Shown one piece after another: positions 22,203 through 31,638 of a stretch of 64,000 bases of DNA. Source of the stretch: Tillandsia leiboldiana. Taxonomy: Eukaryota > Streptophyta > Magnoliopsida > Poales > Bromeliaceae. A program made the translations under genes and the position numbers. The stretch's first letter is position 1; every line of letters starts with the position of its first letter. The stretch is taken from assembly GCA_029204045.2 (NCBI GenBank), contig CM055066.1:22548120-22612119 (forward strand), in the 5' to 3' direction. The notes beneath the pieces were generated by a model, which saw only the letters and a program-made list of their open reading frames with translations, ran no database searches and was not told where the DNA came from.

Positions 22203-23584
22203 CGGTTTCGTGACAAAACATAGATCCACTAAAGAAAATTCAAAAAAGATATTTTTGTTGCTATCACCATAGAACAAAAATTTACAATGGAGATCCAATA
22301 CAAGAGATAAACTCCTAAAACAGACTCTAGACTTAGACATCTGTACTCTCTGCAAAAAGAAATCATTCTTGACAAAAAGAGATCGTTAGATACCTCAAGA
22401 ATATTTAGAATTCAAAACCTAACAGAGATAGAGTTTATGCTTACCATGACATTGAGTAATTCAGATATGTAATAAGATCACAATCAAACATTGACATATC
22501 TTCTAAGCAATAAAATTCCAAATGTCATAACTTTGCTTTGTTAGTAATCAAACAACTTGTTAGTAATAATACATGTCCAAATAGTTAGTCGAATAGTTAG
22601 TAGGGACATGCAACAAATCACAAGATAAAACCAGAAGTTGTGATACTTACCTTTCACCAAAGTCAAAGTTTGTTCAAAGTTCTCACCAAAAGTTCAAAGT
22701 TCGTTCAAAGTTCTCACAGAGTTCACAGAGTTCATTCACAGAGTTCACTCTAAACTCTCTCCCCCTTTTTGTCACAAACTAAGCCAAAAATTCAAAATTT
22801 AAGGAGAGTTAAAAAGTTCAAAATCAAGAAAAACCTGAGAACTAAAACTAAAGAAAAACTGAAAACTTAAAACCTGCACAAAGAAGGATTAGAAACAAAA
22901 ACTTTATGCAGAGTCGTCGGAACTGATACACCCAAGCTTCTGAAACATTTTCTTGATCCGTTTGTTCATAGAAGCTTGCTCCTTCTTAACTTCTCTAATA
23001 TCTTGGACCATAAAAGCTTGTTCTTTCTTAACTTCTTTGAGATCCTCTTTCATTTCAGTGAACTCAATAGACATGCGTTCTTGCTCGTTTGAGAGTCGCT
23101 GTTGTTCCTTAAAGATTGAGCTAACCGGCGCATCATCATCAGACGTTGATGGTGGTGCTGGTTGCGCTGCCGGTGCAGAGGTTGTTGCTTGTTGTCGTGC
23201 TCTTTGTCGGTGAGGAGGTATTATGGGTTCATCTGGCTTCGTCGAGAGGGACTTCACAATTGTCGTCTCATTGATTGTGCCCAAACTGTACATATATGAG
23301 CTTGTACTGGTGTCGACTTTAAACTTTCTAAGGATGCGCATAATTATCATTGGATAGGGGAGTCTCTCTGTGGGATGAGAGTGTTCCACATAACGCGCCA
23401 TCCTCGACCAAATGAGGTAAGGGATGTTTAAGTTTGCTCCCATTGATGCTGCGGGGTGTCCAAGAAGATAAAGAAATAACATCCTGTCCCATCGAAGAAC
23501 CTTCGTATTCATGTTTGGAAGGATATTGTAGCAGACAATGAAGTTTATATAGCGATACTCTGTTCGAAGTTCTTTTGAGAAAAC

Positions 23585-24162
23585 TGTGACACCCCCGGAA
23601 TTTGGATTAGTCCTCTATATAAATGATATAATAGGACTAAATCTCTAACCCGGCTATAGCATTTTGGATGGTAGCAAGATCCAAGAGGAACATGAGAGTT
23701 AAGCGTGCTAGAGCTAGAGTAGTTCTAGGATGGGTGACCCCCCTGGGAAGTGGGGCGTCACAGTTGGTATCAGAGCCATTCACCAGCCGGAAATGTGAGA
23801 TGAGTCTCGGCTGAGCTAGGGTTATATAGCGGGTAGAGCGAGGCTCCCCGGCTAATGACCGTTGTGAGCGGAGTGCAGCTCCTCACAAGGTCGGCTAAGG
23901 CTAGCGAGACGAGTCTCACATCGCCTGGTGCTTGTGAGTGTGCTTGAGCCTGACGTGGACGTCAGGGCTTAAAGGGGGGAAGAATGTGACACCCCCGGAA
24001 TTTGGATTAGTCCTCTATATAAATGATATAATAGGACTAAATCTCTAACCCGGCTATAGCATTTTGGATGGTAGCAAGATCCAAGAGGAACATGAGAGTT
24101 AAGCGTGCTAGAGCTAGAGTAGTTCTAGGATGGGTGACCCCCCTGGGAAGTGGGGCGTCACA
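23585..24162 (+). mobile_element. TRIM copy B (Cassandra-like), identical LTRs, TSD AAAAC
   Basis: LTRs 23585-23762 and 23985-24162 (178 bp) are identical as read. The primer site TGGTATCAGAGCC is at 23765-23777 and the polypurine tract AAAGGGGGGAAGAA just before 23985. AAAAC flanks both sides (23580-23584, 24163-24167). It has no ORF and must depend on other elements. Each LTR carries a 5S rRNA-like block (23678-23752, 24078-24152). It lies inside the env-like gene of Sirevirus 1 in opposite orientation and is the youngest insertion there. Confidence 0.97.
23678..23752 (+). promoter_or_regulatory. 5S rRNA-like Pol III promoter block in TRIM LTR
   Basis: AGTTAAGCGTGCT matches the A box of plant 5S RNA, AGAGTAGT(T)CTAGGATG its intermediate element, and GATGGGTGACC..CTGGGAAGT its C box. 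The 5' half of 5S RNA is only weakly recognisable (GATCC..GAAC). Cassandra TRIMs are known for 5S-derived LTRs. Equivalent blocks: 19107-19180, 19506-19579, 24078-24152, and on the minus strand 56490-56563 and 56889-56962. Confidence 0.85.
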
Positions 24163-24966
24163 AAAACAGAGTTCCCTGTCGACCGAGTATTTGGAAGACA
24201 TATTCCATCAACCACTACTCTCCAAGAGTTGTCGTTGAAGACTTGAGTTTTCAGATAATGAGCTCCATCAACTCTGGCCTTCATCCCTAACACCTCCCCA
24301 ATCAATTGAGGGGTGACTTTGATCTTGATATTCTTGACCAATGTGTGAAATTCTCGACGTCCTTGGTCCTGATTGACTAGACTTGAAGCGTTCTGATAGA
24401 ACATCCATACTGAGTGAGGACAATACCTAGTATTCTCAGTGAAGTTGCATATGGGACCAAGACCGGCCTGGTCAAACAAAGTCCCAAAGAGTGTAGACCG
24501 TTCCTTCATTGCATTGACATTCACATGTCTTTCGCCAATGCACTCCCTCTTCTCAAAATCTTTGATTCTTGCGGAGCTGATGAAGTCCTGTGGAGGAGGC
24601 TGGCTGGCAACTGGTTGCTCAATGGAAATTCCCTGAGCACTGCCTCTTTTTCTTGCACCGTTTTTTCTTTTTGTTCCAATTGGACTTGGTTCCATTGGCG
24701 CTTTCCCCTTTTTAGCTGCAGTGGCCGGAGCCGTTGAGGTTTCAGCAGGGGCTTTCCCTTTGGAGACAATTGGAATAGTTTCCTTGATTTCGATGTTATC
24801 CCAGTCAATCAAGGCCGTCTCTGATTCAGTGTCAGAATCATCCTTAGTTTTCTGCGCTTTCTTGGCCCTCTTTGGCTTGACAGTGTCTCTCGCATGTACC
24901 ATAGCTGCTAGAAGGAAAATGATCCACGTGATCACCATTGCTATTGGTTTCTTGTGAGAAGAAAAC

Positions 24967-25349
24967 CTGTGAGCAACAACTCAAGAACACGAAAAAATTG
25001 TTAATTTTCAAAAATTAGAAAAATTGTACCCAAACAATCATTATCGTGTAGAGAGACTAGGAATCAAATTAGTTTTGCAAAAGAAAATTTAAAAATAGAC
25101 CAATTGCGTGATTTTGGAAAATTCCCATTATATGCCCTAAAACCGAATTTTCAGAAATCGAAGCCTAAAAATTCGTTAATCAAGAGAATACCTAGCATAT
25201 AATCAAAACTAATCTACCCAGAGTTCTTATTTCAAAAGAGATTTGACCAAAAACCATTCACAAATGAAAAAGTTCCATGATTTCTACTCACGTTTTGAGT
25301 AAACAAGGAAAAACAGTGAAAAACCGAGATTTTGATCAATAAAACTTAC
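24967..25349 (-). other. Candidate intron in the leader of the env-like gene
   Basis: On the minus strand CCAA/GTAAGT (junction 25350/25349) and TTGCTCACAG/G (junction 24967/24966) would remove 383 bases, leaving about 28 bases before the env ATG. Sirevirus X has both sites at 49048/49047 and 48666/48665 (382 bases). Predicted only. Confidence 0.45.
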
Positions 25350-25465
25350 TTGGAATCGAAGAACTCGAGTTTGAAAGGCTCCAAGAAGGATGAAATTTAG
25401 AGAGAGAAACTCTGGAGTCTTAAGAACAAAAGATTGGAATAAAAGAAATCAAAATCCCTCTTGTT

Positions 25466-25553
25466 CTAATAAAACCCTAGCCGTGATCCGGATCGGCTAC
25501 CCGCAGGAAACACCTGCGTTCGGGATCCGGATCATTCATGTCCGATCCGGATC
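25466..25553 (-). promoter_or_regulatory. Candidate internal promoter of the env-like gene
   Basis: Palindromes GATCCGGATC at 25485, 25524 and 25544 are the same word and 20-bp pair spacing as in the LTR promoter. Downstream in element sense CTAGGGTTTTATTAGAAC follows (about 25483-25464). In X the same place reads CTAGGGTTTTATATAGAA, a better TATA box, after palindromes at 49183, 49206, 49245 and 49264. It lies about 0.5 kb upstream of the env ATG. Confidence 0.5.
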
Positions 25554-26000
25554 GGCTCCAACTTTTTCTTCAGAATAATTTAGAAAAATTCAATAAAATC
25601 CGGAAAAAGTATGTAAGCATTTTAGCACATCAACTTTAAACAAAAATCATCGTTTCATGTCAAGAGAAATAAATTATGTTAAATCTATCAATAACATTCA
25701 AATAATGACATGAAAATTTACAGAAATTAAAACCTTTAAAGTTGATCAAGTTCAAACACATCCATCATGATCTTATGAGTACGGCGTTTATCAAATCTTT
25801 AAAATGATAAAGAAAATGAATTACCAAGATCAATAGATGTTTGAAATCCCAAATAAATTATATAATGTATTTAGTCAATCTGTTGAAGAGAGTGGCTCTT
25901 TGAGCATCTTTCATTTAAAATCCCACCTTATACCAACCTTGAAATTTGACGGAGTCAAGTATTTCAATCATGCATTTTATTTAATCAAAAATTACAAACC

Positions 26001-26123
26001 CATGCTTGGTATACATGTGGTAGCTGCACACAGTACTCGGACGACCGAGGTGGTAGCTCTTTCCTCCATGTGGTGGTAGTTTTCACACTCCTCATTGGGA
26101 TGTAACTCTTTCCACATCTTTTG
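26001..26123 (-). other. 123-bp non-coding block identical in Sireviruses 1 and Y
   Basis: Positions 26001-26123 are identical, as read, to 44872-44994, while flanking bases and the adjacent RNase H gene differ at many sites. The block contains the perfect hairpin CTCGG-ACGA-CCGAG (26036-26049) and repeated GGTAGCT and TGGTGG words. A polypurine-like tract lies 17-33 bases beyond it. Role unknown. Confidence 0.7.
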
Positions 26124-26491
26124 AGCATTTTACATTTCTTTGACTCCCCCTCAATTGGCTATCAATTAATTTAAGATATAAAGTATTCAACCAAGGATTG
26201 ATCTCTAATTCATACTCAACCAAATAGTCAAATAAGATAAAAACAATACCAAGAGATCATTGAGAGAGAAATTGACTTTGATCAATTAAAAAATGTTTTA
26301 ATTTAAATAAATGATCAATGCATCAACTGAATTATTATGATATCCAAAGCATAATAAATTTCTAATTATATGAAAGGATGCAAGTAAAGTCAATAATACA
26401 CATGCTCAATTAATGTACTATGTATAAACATAGATAAAGAACAAAAACACAGAAACAAAACCTAACCTAAGCAAAAGTTTCAAAAAGAAGT

Positions 26492-27690
26492 TTATTTCAA
26501 GGAAAGCATTCCAATTGCTTTACGCAAATGAATAAAACGTTTTTGATCCAAAGGTTTTGTTAAAATGTCAGCTAATTGATCTTCAGTTGAAATATATGAC
26601 AGTTGAAGAGTATTTGATTCAACTAGCTCTCTAAGAAAATGATATCTAAGTTCAATGTGTTTTGTTCTAGAGTGCAACACAGGGTTTTTGGAAATGTTTA
26701 TAGCACTAGTGTTGTCACAAAGAATTGTTACCGAAGTTGCTGAAATCCGGAAGTCGCTCAACACACTTTTCATCCAAATGAGTTGGGTTGAACAACTACC
26801 CGCTGAAATATATTCCGCTTCGGCAGTCGAGAGTGCAATGCAGTTTTGCTTTTTACTGTGCCATGCAACAAGGCAGTGGCCTAAATAAAAATATGCACCA
26901 CTCGTACTTTTCCGATCATCCACAGATCCTGCCCAATCGGCATCTGAGTATCCAATAATATCTAGACTTGTTCCCATAGGATACCAAATTCCGAAATTCA
27001 TAGTTCCTTTAATGTATCGGATGATCCGTTTCACCGCTTTCAGGTGAACCTCCTTTGGTGCAGATTGATATCTCGCGCAGATCCCTACACCAAAAGATAT
27101 ATCCGGGCGACTAGCCGTGAGGTAAAGTAGACTTCCAATCATACTCCGATAAAGTTTCTCGTCTACATTCTCACTAAAAGATTCACTTCCTAATCCTTTA
27201 TTGCTAGTTCCCATTGGAGTTGGAAAATCTTTACAATTTTCTAGATCAAACTTTTTGACCAACTCCAAAGCATACTTGGATTGACACAAATGGATGCCTT
27301 CGTCACACTGTTTCACTTGCAATCCAAGGAAATAAGTCAATTCGCCCATCATTGACATCTCAAATTCGCTTTCCATGGTTTCAGCGAATTTAGAAGCATC
27401 ATTATCACTTGTCGCACCAAATACAATGTCATCGACATAGATTTGTGCTACAATGAAGTTATTTTGATAATGCTTCACAAAGAGAGTCCTGTCAGCTCCC
27501 CCTCGAGTATAGCCCTTATTCAATAGGTGCTTTGTCAACCTTTCGTACCATGCTCGCGGTGCTTGTTTTAAACCGTAAAGAGCCTTTTTCAAACGAAAAA
27601 CATGGTTAGGTAGTTTACCGTCTACAAAACCTTTCGGTTGAGCCACATAAACTTCCTCATTTAAAAATCCATTTAAAAACGCGCTCTTAA
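26492..27690 (-). pseudogene. pol: Sirevirus 1 pol, RT C-terminal half and RNase H
   Basis: An open frame ends at TAA 26492. It encodes the RT fingers/palm end with GLKQAPRAWYERL, the catalytic YVDDIVFG, and RNase H with GYSDADWAG, CIALSTAEAEYI and ADILTKPLD. It lies in a different frame from the upstream pol part. The two are joined near 27690, where the sequence compared with the family lacks about 8 bases around the conserved aspartate strand, destroying part of the RT palm. The first ATG of this frame (27646) is not a real start. It copies element RNA into cDNA in intact relatives. Confidence 0.93.
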
Positions 27691-30098
27691 TGAAACAATT
27701 TTATTTTAAAATGACAAGCTATCGCGAATAATATACGAATGGACTCGAGTCTAGCTATAGGGGCGAAAGTTTCATCAAAGTCTATACCTTCTACTTGAGA
27801 GTAGCCTTGAGCAACTAAACGTGCTTTGTTCCTGATGATGGTACCATCTTCATTTTTCTTATTCTTGAAAATCCATTTGGTACCTATCACATTGTGTTGC
27901 TTTGGAGGCTTTGTTAATTCCCAGACTTTGTTTCGCTCAAACTGATGGAGCTCTTCCTGCATTGCTTTAATCCAGTAGTCATCCTGAAGAGCTTCATCGA
28001 TGTTCTTTGGTTCGATCAAGGAAACGTAGCAAGCGAATCCACAAACCAACTGTCTCCGAGTTTTGACTCCTTCTTGTGGGTCTCCAATGATGTTTGATTC
28101 AGGATGATCCTTGGAGATGCGTAACGTTTGTTGTAACGGAGTACTCGGAGGTACATGAGATGATTCCTGCACATCAGATAAACTTGAAGAACCATTAGAT
28201 GCATCATTAATATTGGAAGTATTATCATGAGAAGATGCACTTACAGGAGTATCATCATCAAGAGAGATATCGAGGGTAGATTTTTCAGATGCAAAGTGAA
28301 AAGCTTCATCTACTTTAACATTTATAGATTCTACAATCATTTTAGATTCCATGTTAAATACCCGATATGCTCTGCTATTTGTAGAATAACCCAAAAAGAT
28401 CCCTTCGTCACTTCGAGAATCGAACTTACCAAGATTTTCGCAATCACGCAAAATAAAACATCGACTCCCAAAGATACAAAAGTATTTGATATCCGGTTTT
28501 CTACTAAACCACAGCTCATATGGTGTATTTAAAGTTCCTGGGCGCAAATACACTCGATTAATGACATAGACAGCGGTGTTCACAGCCTCAGCCCAAAAAT
28601 ATAGCGGTAAATTCCGGCTATGAAGCATCACACGCGCCATCTCTTGAACAACCCTGTTTTTGCGCTCAACAACACCATTCTGCTGAGGTGTATAGGGTGC
28701 CGAGAATTCATGTTTTATGCCGTTGGAAGTGCAAAAATCAATGAATTTGGAATTAATGAATTCTCCACCTCTATCACTTCTAACACGAATGATCTTTTCA
28801 TTCTTTTCAATCATAATACGATGGCAAATCTCATGAAAAGAATCAAACGTATCAGCTTTCTCTTTTAAAAATGCTACCCATGAAAACCTAGAGAAATCAT
28901 CAACCAATAAGAAAATATACCATTTACCTCCCAAAGATGGTTGACGGGTCGGCCCCATTAAATCCATGTGCAGTAATTCCAAGGGCCGTTTGGTACCAAC
29001 GTGGTTCAGGTTCTTGTGTGCAGCCCTTGATTGTTTTCCCTTAAGACAACCTCCGCACACAATGTTGTTTTTAAATAGAAGTTTAGGAACCCCCTTAACC
29101 ACGTCTTTATTTGAAATCTTTGCTAGTTCTTTAAAATTTATGTGACCTAGTCTTTCATGCCAAAGTGTTTCATTATCCAAAGAAACTAGGTTACATTTTT
29201 CTGAAATTTTATTAGGAACAACATAGCAATTGTTTGCAGATCTAACCCCTTTTAAAAAGAAGACATGGTCCTTATCAGTTACAACACATTCAACAGATGA
29301 AAAGTTAACTGAAAAGCCATTGTCGCAAAGTTGACTTATGCTAATGAGGTTAGTCTTAAGGCCATCAACAAATAACACGTTTTTCAAAATCGGGCCATCT
29401 GGAATAGCTACTGTTCCTTTTCCAACAATTTTGGAAGATCAACCGTCTCCGAAAACAACGAGTCCTCCGGAGATTTTCTCAAAGTTTTGAAAACTATTTT
29501 TATCACCGGTCATGTGACGGGAACAACCGCTATCCAGATACCAAGACGAATTATCATAAGCATGCAAGGAAACATTAGTAACAAGACAAGGGAAGATTTC
29601 ACCTTTGCGCACCCAAAACCTTTTGGAATGCGTCGGTAATGGTCGTGAGGTTATTCTCCTAGGTGAAGGCGTCTTGTTAGATCGATTGCTTCTCCTTGAT
29701 GATGTCGTCTTGTGCGGTGAACTACCAAGTCTCTTTTCCTTTGTATGATTTGCATTTGATTTCTGAGGAATCACCTTTTTGGTAGTCGTTGCAAGAAATG
29801 TCTGAGTTGAGCGTTTGGCTCCTGTCTTGCAATATCTCCTTATGTGCCCTGAAATACCACAACGAAAACATACCTTTGCGCTTGACGATCCCGAAGAGAA
29901 AGAACTAGGCTTGTTGTCGTTGTTTGCCGTGAATTCCGGTGTCGGAGGAGGAGATACCGACTGAGGCACAAAAACTGTCCCAACCGAACTAAAATTGTCT
30001 TCAGTTCGATTGTATCCGAGGCCGAACTTGTTTGATTGACCAAGACCAAGAAGCTTATCCAATTTACTCCTTCCTGATGAAAAATCGCTGTAAGTCAT
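27687..30098 (-). pseudogene. pol: Sirevirus 1 pol: zinc knuckle, protease, integrase, RT N-terminus
   Basis: One minus frame runs from about 30098 to TAA at 27687, broken once by TGA at 29439-29441. In order: a second knuckle CFRCGISGHIRRYC, a basic linker, the aspartic protease site WYLDSGCSRHMTG, the pre-integrase zinc domain (LWHERLGHINF.., CGGCLKGKQ), the integrase core with HMDLMGP, VRSDRGGEF and PQQNGVVERKNR (D, D, E), and the RT start (GTKWIFKNK, KARLVAQGYSQ, DETFAPIARLESIRILFA). The TGA stands where relatives usually have an arginine codon, consistent with a C-to-T change at CGA. All catalytic motifs but that stop are intact. Confidence 0.93.
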
Positions 30099-31605
30099 CC
30101 TTGAGTTGGAGAATGGTCTCTGTCATTTCCAGTTTTTCCTGTCGAGCCTCGCCGTTGAGCTTCAAGAAGTAATTCGCTTTGTTCACCATATCTACATAAT
30201 TCTTCTCGAGTTGCTCATTGGACTCTTGAAGGGAAACATTTGCTTTTAACAGATTATCCCTTTCCACTTCAAGATCGGTCGAGAGAGAAGTTACCCTTTT
30301 TACTTCTTCTTCGAGATCCTGTAATCTCCCTCTCAACCCCTTGTTTTGTTTAGCCAGTTTCTTTGAATCCCGTAAAAGTCTGTGGTAGGCTAAAACAAAA
30401 TCTTCACCTTCAGAGTTACTTGATTCATCATCCGTTGCAGTTTTTTTAACCCGGGAGGAGTTGGACAATGAATCTGAAGTACTTGCCATTAAGCACATGA
30501 AGGGTGAAGATGTGGACGCGTGGAATGCCGTTGCGCTTTCTTCTTCATCACTTGAGAATGACTCATTTGACGTTGAGTTGTCATCCCAGGTGACGACTTG
30601 CATCGCTTTCTTCTTCGACGGATTCTTAGTTGGACATTCCGTTGAGATATGGCCGTATCCTCGGCACTTGAAGCATTGGACTTGTCCTTCTGAACTTTTC
30701 TTATCCTTTGAAAAGTTCTCTTACTTTCTTGACTTATGACTTGAAATACCCTTGCCTTTCTTCGACTTTCCGAAGGATGGAGTTTTACTTGAATTACCCA
30801 TTCGAAAGTTGCGGCGAAACTTCCTTGTCAAGAGAGCGAGTTGCTTCTCAAATTCCTCCATAGATAGGTTCTCGTCATCGTCTGAGGAGGATGAATCCGT
30901 GTCTTCTTCCTTTGTTGTTTTCAAAGCATAACCTGAAGACTTAGAAGAGGATGCCTTTCCCGAAGAATAGTTAGTAGTAAATGTCATTTCATAAGTTTGT
31001 AATGAACCAACTAGTTCTTCTACACGCATTTCGTCCGGGTGTTTAATAGTTTCAATGGCTGTAACGTTTGGGCGAAATCGTTCAGGAAGAGTTCTTAAGA
31101 TCTTTCTTACAACCTTAAATTCTGGAATCTTCTCTCCAAGGTTAGCACATGAGTTTACGATGTCTTGCAATCGTGTATAGTAGTCCGTGAAAGATTCATT
31201 TTCTGCCATGAAAATAAAGTCAAATCTGCTCGTAAGCATTTGCAGCTTTTGAATCCTCACGAGGTTAGTTCCCTCATGTGTAACCTGAAGAACATCCCAG
31301 ATTTCTTTCGTAGTCTCACATGCCGAGACGCGAGAGAATTCAGTTTGAGATAAGGCATTAAAAATAGCATTAATTCCCTTGCCATTGTAAGAAGATGAAT
31401 CTAACTCTTCCTTGGTCCACTTCGACCTAGGTTTGATGGTGCGAACATCAGCAATAATTTCAGTTGGATTAAACCATCCTAATTCAATTGATTGCCACAC
31501 CCGTTCGTCGATGGAAATTAAAAAGGCTTTCATCCGTACTCTCCAGTACGCATAATTTGTTCCATCAAAGAATGGGGGTCTGTTGATGTTTCCACCTTCA
31601 ACCAT
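30064..31605 (-). pseudogene. gag: Sirevirus 1 gag with in-frame TAA before the zinc knuckle
   Basis: ATG at 31605 starts the copia gag (PPFFDGTNYAYWRVRMKAFL near residues 8-27, then the UBN2-type core). The frame meets TAA at 30721-30723 after 294 codons and then stays open, encoding CFKCRGYGHISTEC (first C-x2-C-x4-H-x4-C knuckle), an acidic Ser-rich region and a long coiled coil (about 30420-30070, LEEEVKRVTSLSTDLEVERD) up to TAA at 30064. The pol frame overlaps at 30064-30098, so a frameshift is needed to enter it. Two knuckles around a coiled coil make a large gag typical of Sireviruses. Confidence 0.9.
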
Positions 31606-31625
31606 TGTTTACAACCCTATTCCCT

Positions 31626-31636
31626 CTCTGATACCA
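31626..31636 (-). other. Sirevirus 1 primer binding site (tRNA-iMet type)
   Basis: CTCTGATACCA is TGGTATCAGAG in element sense, two bases from the right LTR. The gag ATG follows 20 bases downstream, so the leader is very short. Confidence 0.92.
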
Positions 31637-31638
31637 CT

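Larger units (their letters stand above)
22904..24938 (-). pseudogene. Sirevirus env-like gene, split by TRIM B
   Basis: Reading is open from ATG at 24938 to the TRIM and from the other TRIM side to TAA at 22904. Removing the TRIM and one AAAAC copy leaves a single frame of about 483 codons. Features in order: a hydrophobic N-terminus (VITWIIFLLAAMV, residues 2-14), a basic KPKRAKKAQK patch, acidic Ser/Asp/Glu and Lys/Ala/Pro-rich linkers, a central domain (about residues 120-330) resembling the putative plant transposon protein family found in Sirevirus env-like ORFs, and a C-terminal coiled coil (heptad-like Lys/Glu/Met-rich, about 400-470) ending KLGCISSDDSA. Function is unproven; the env label rests on position. 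A candidate own promoter lies upstream. Confidence 0.8.

Noticed and set aside
23678..23752. 5S rRNA gene
   Set aside because: Only the promoter half is similar and it recurs in each TRIM LTR with the same flanks, so it is part of the transposon.
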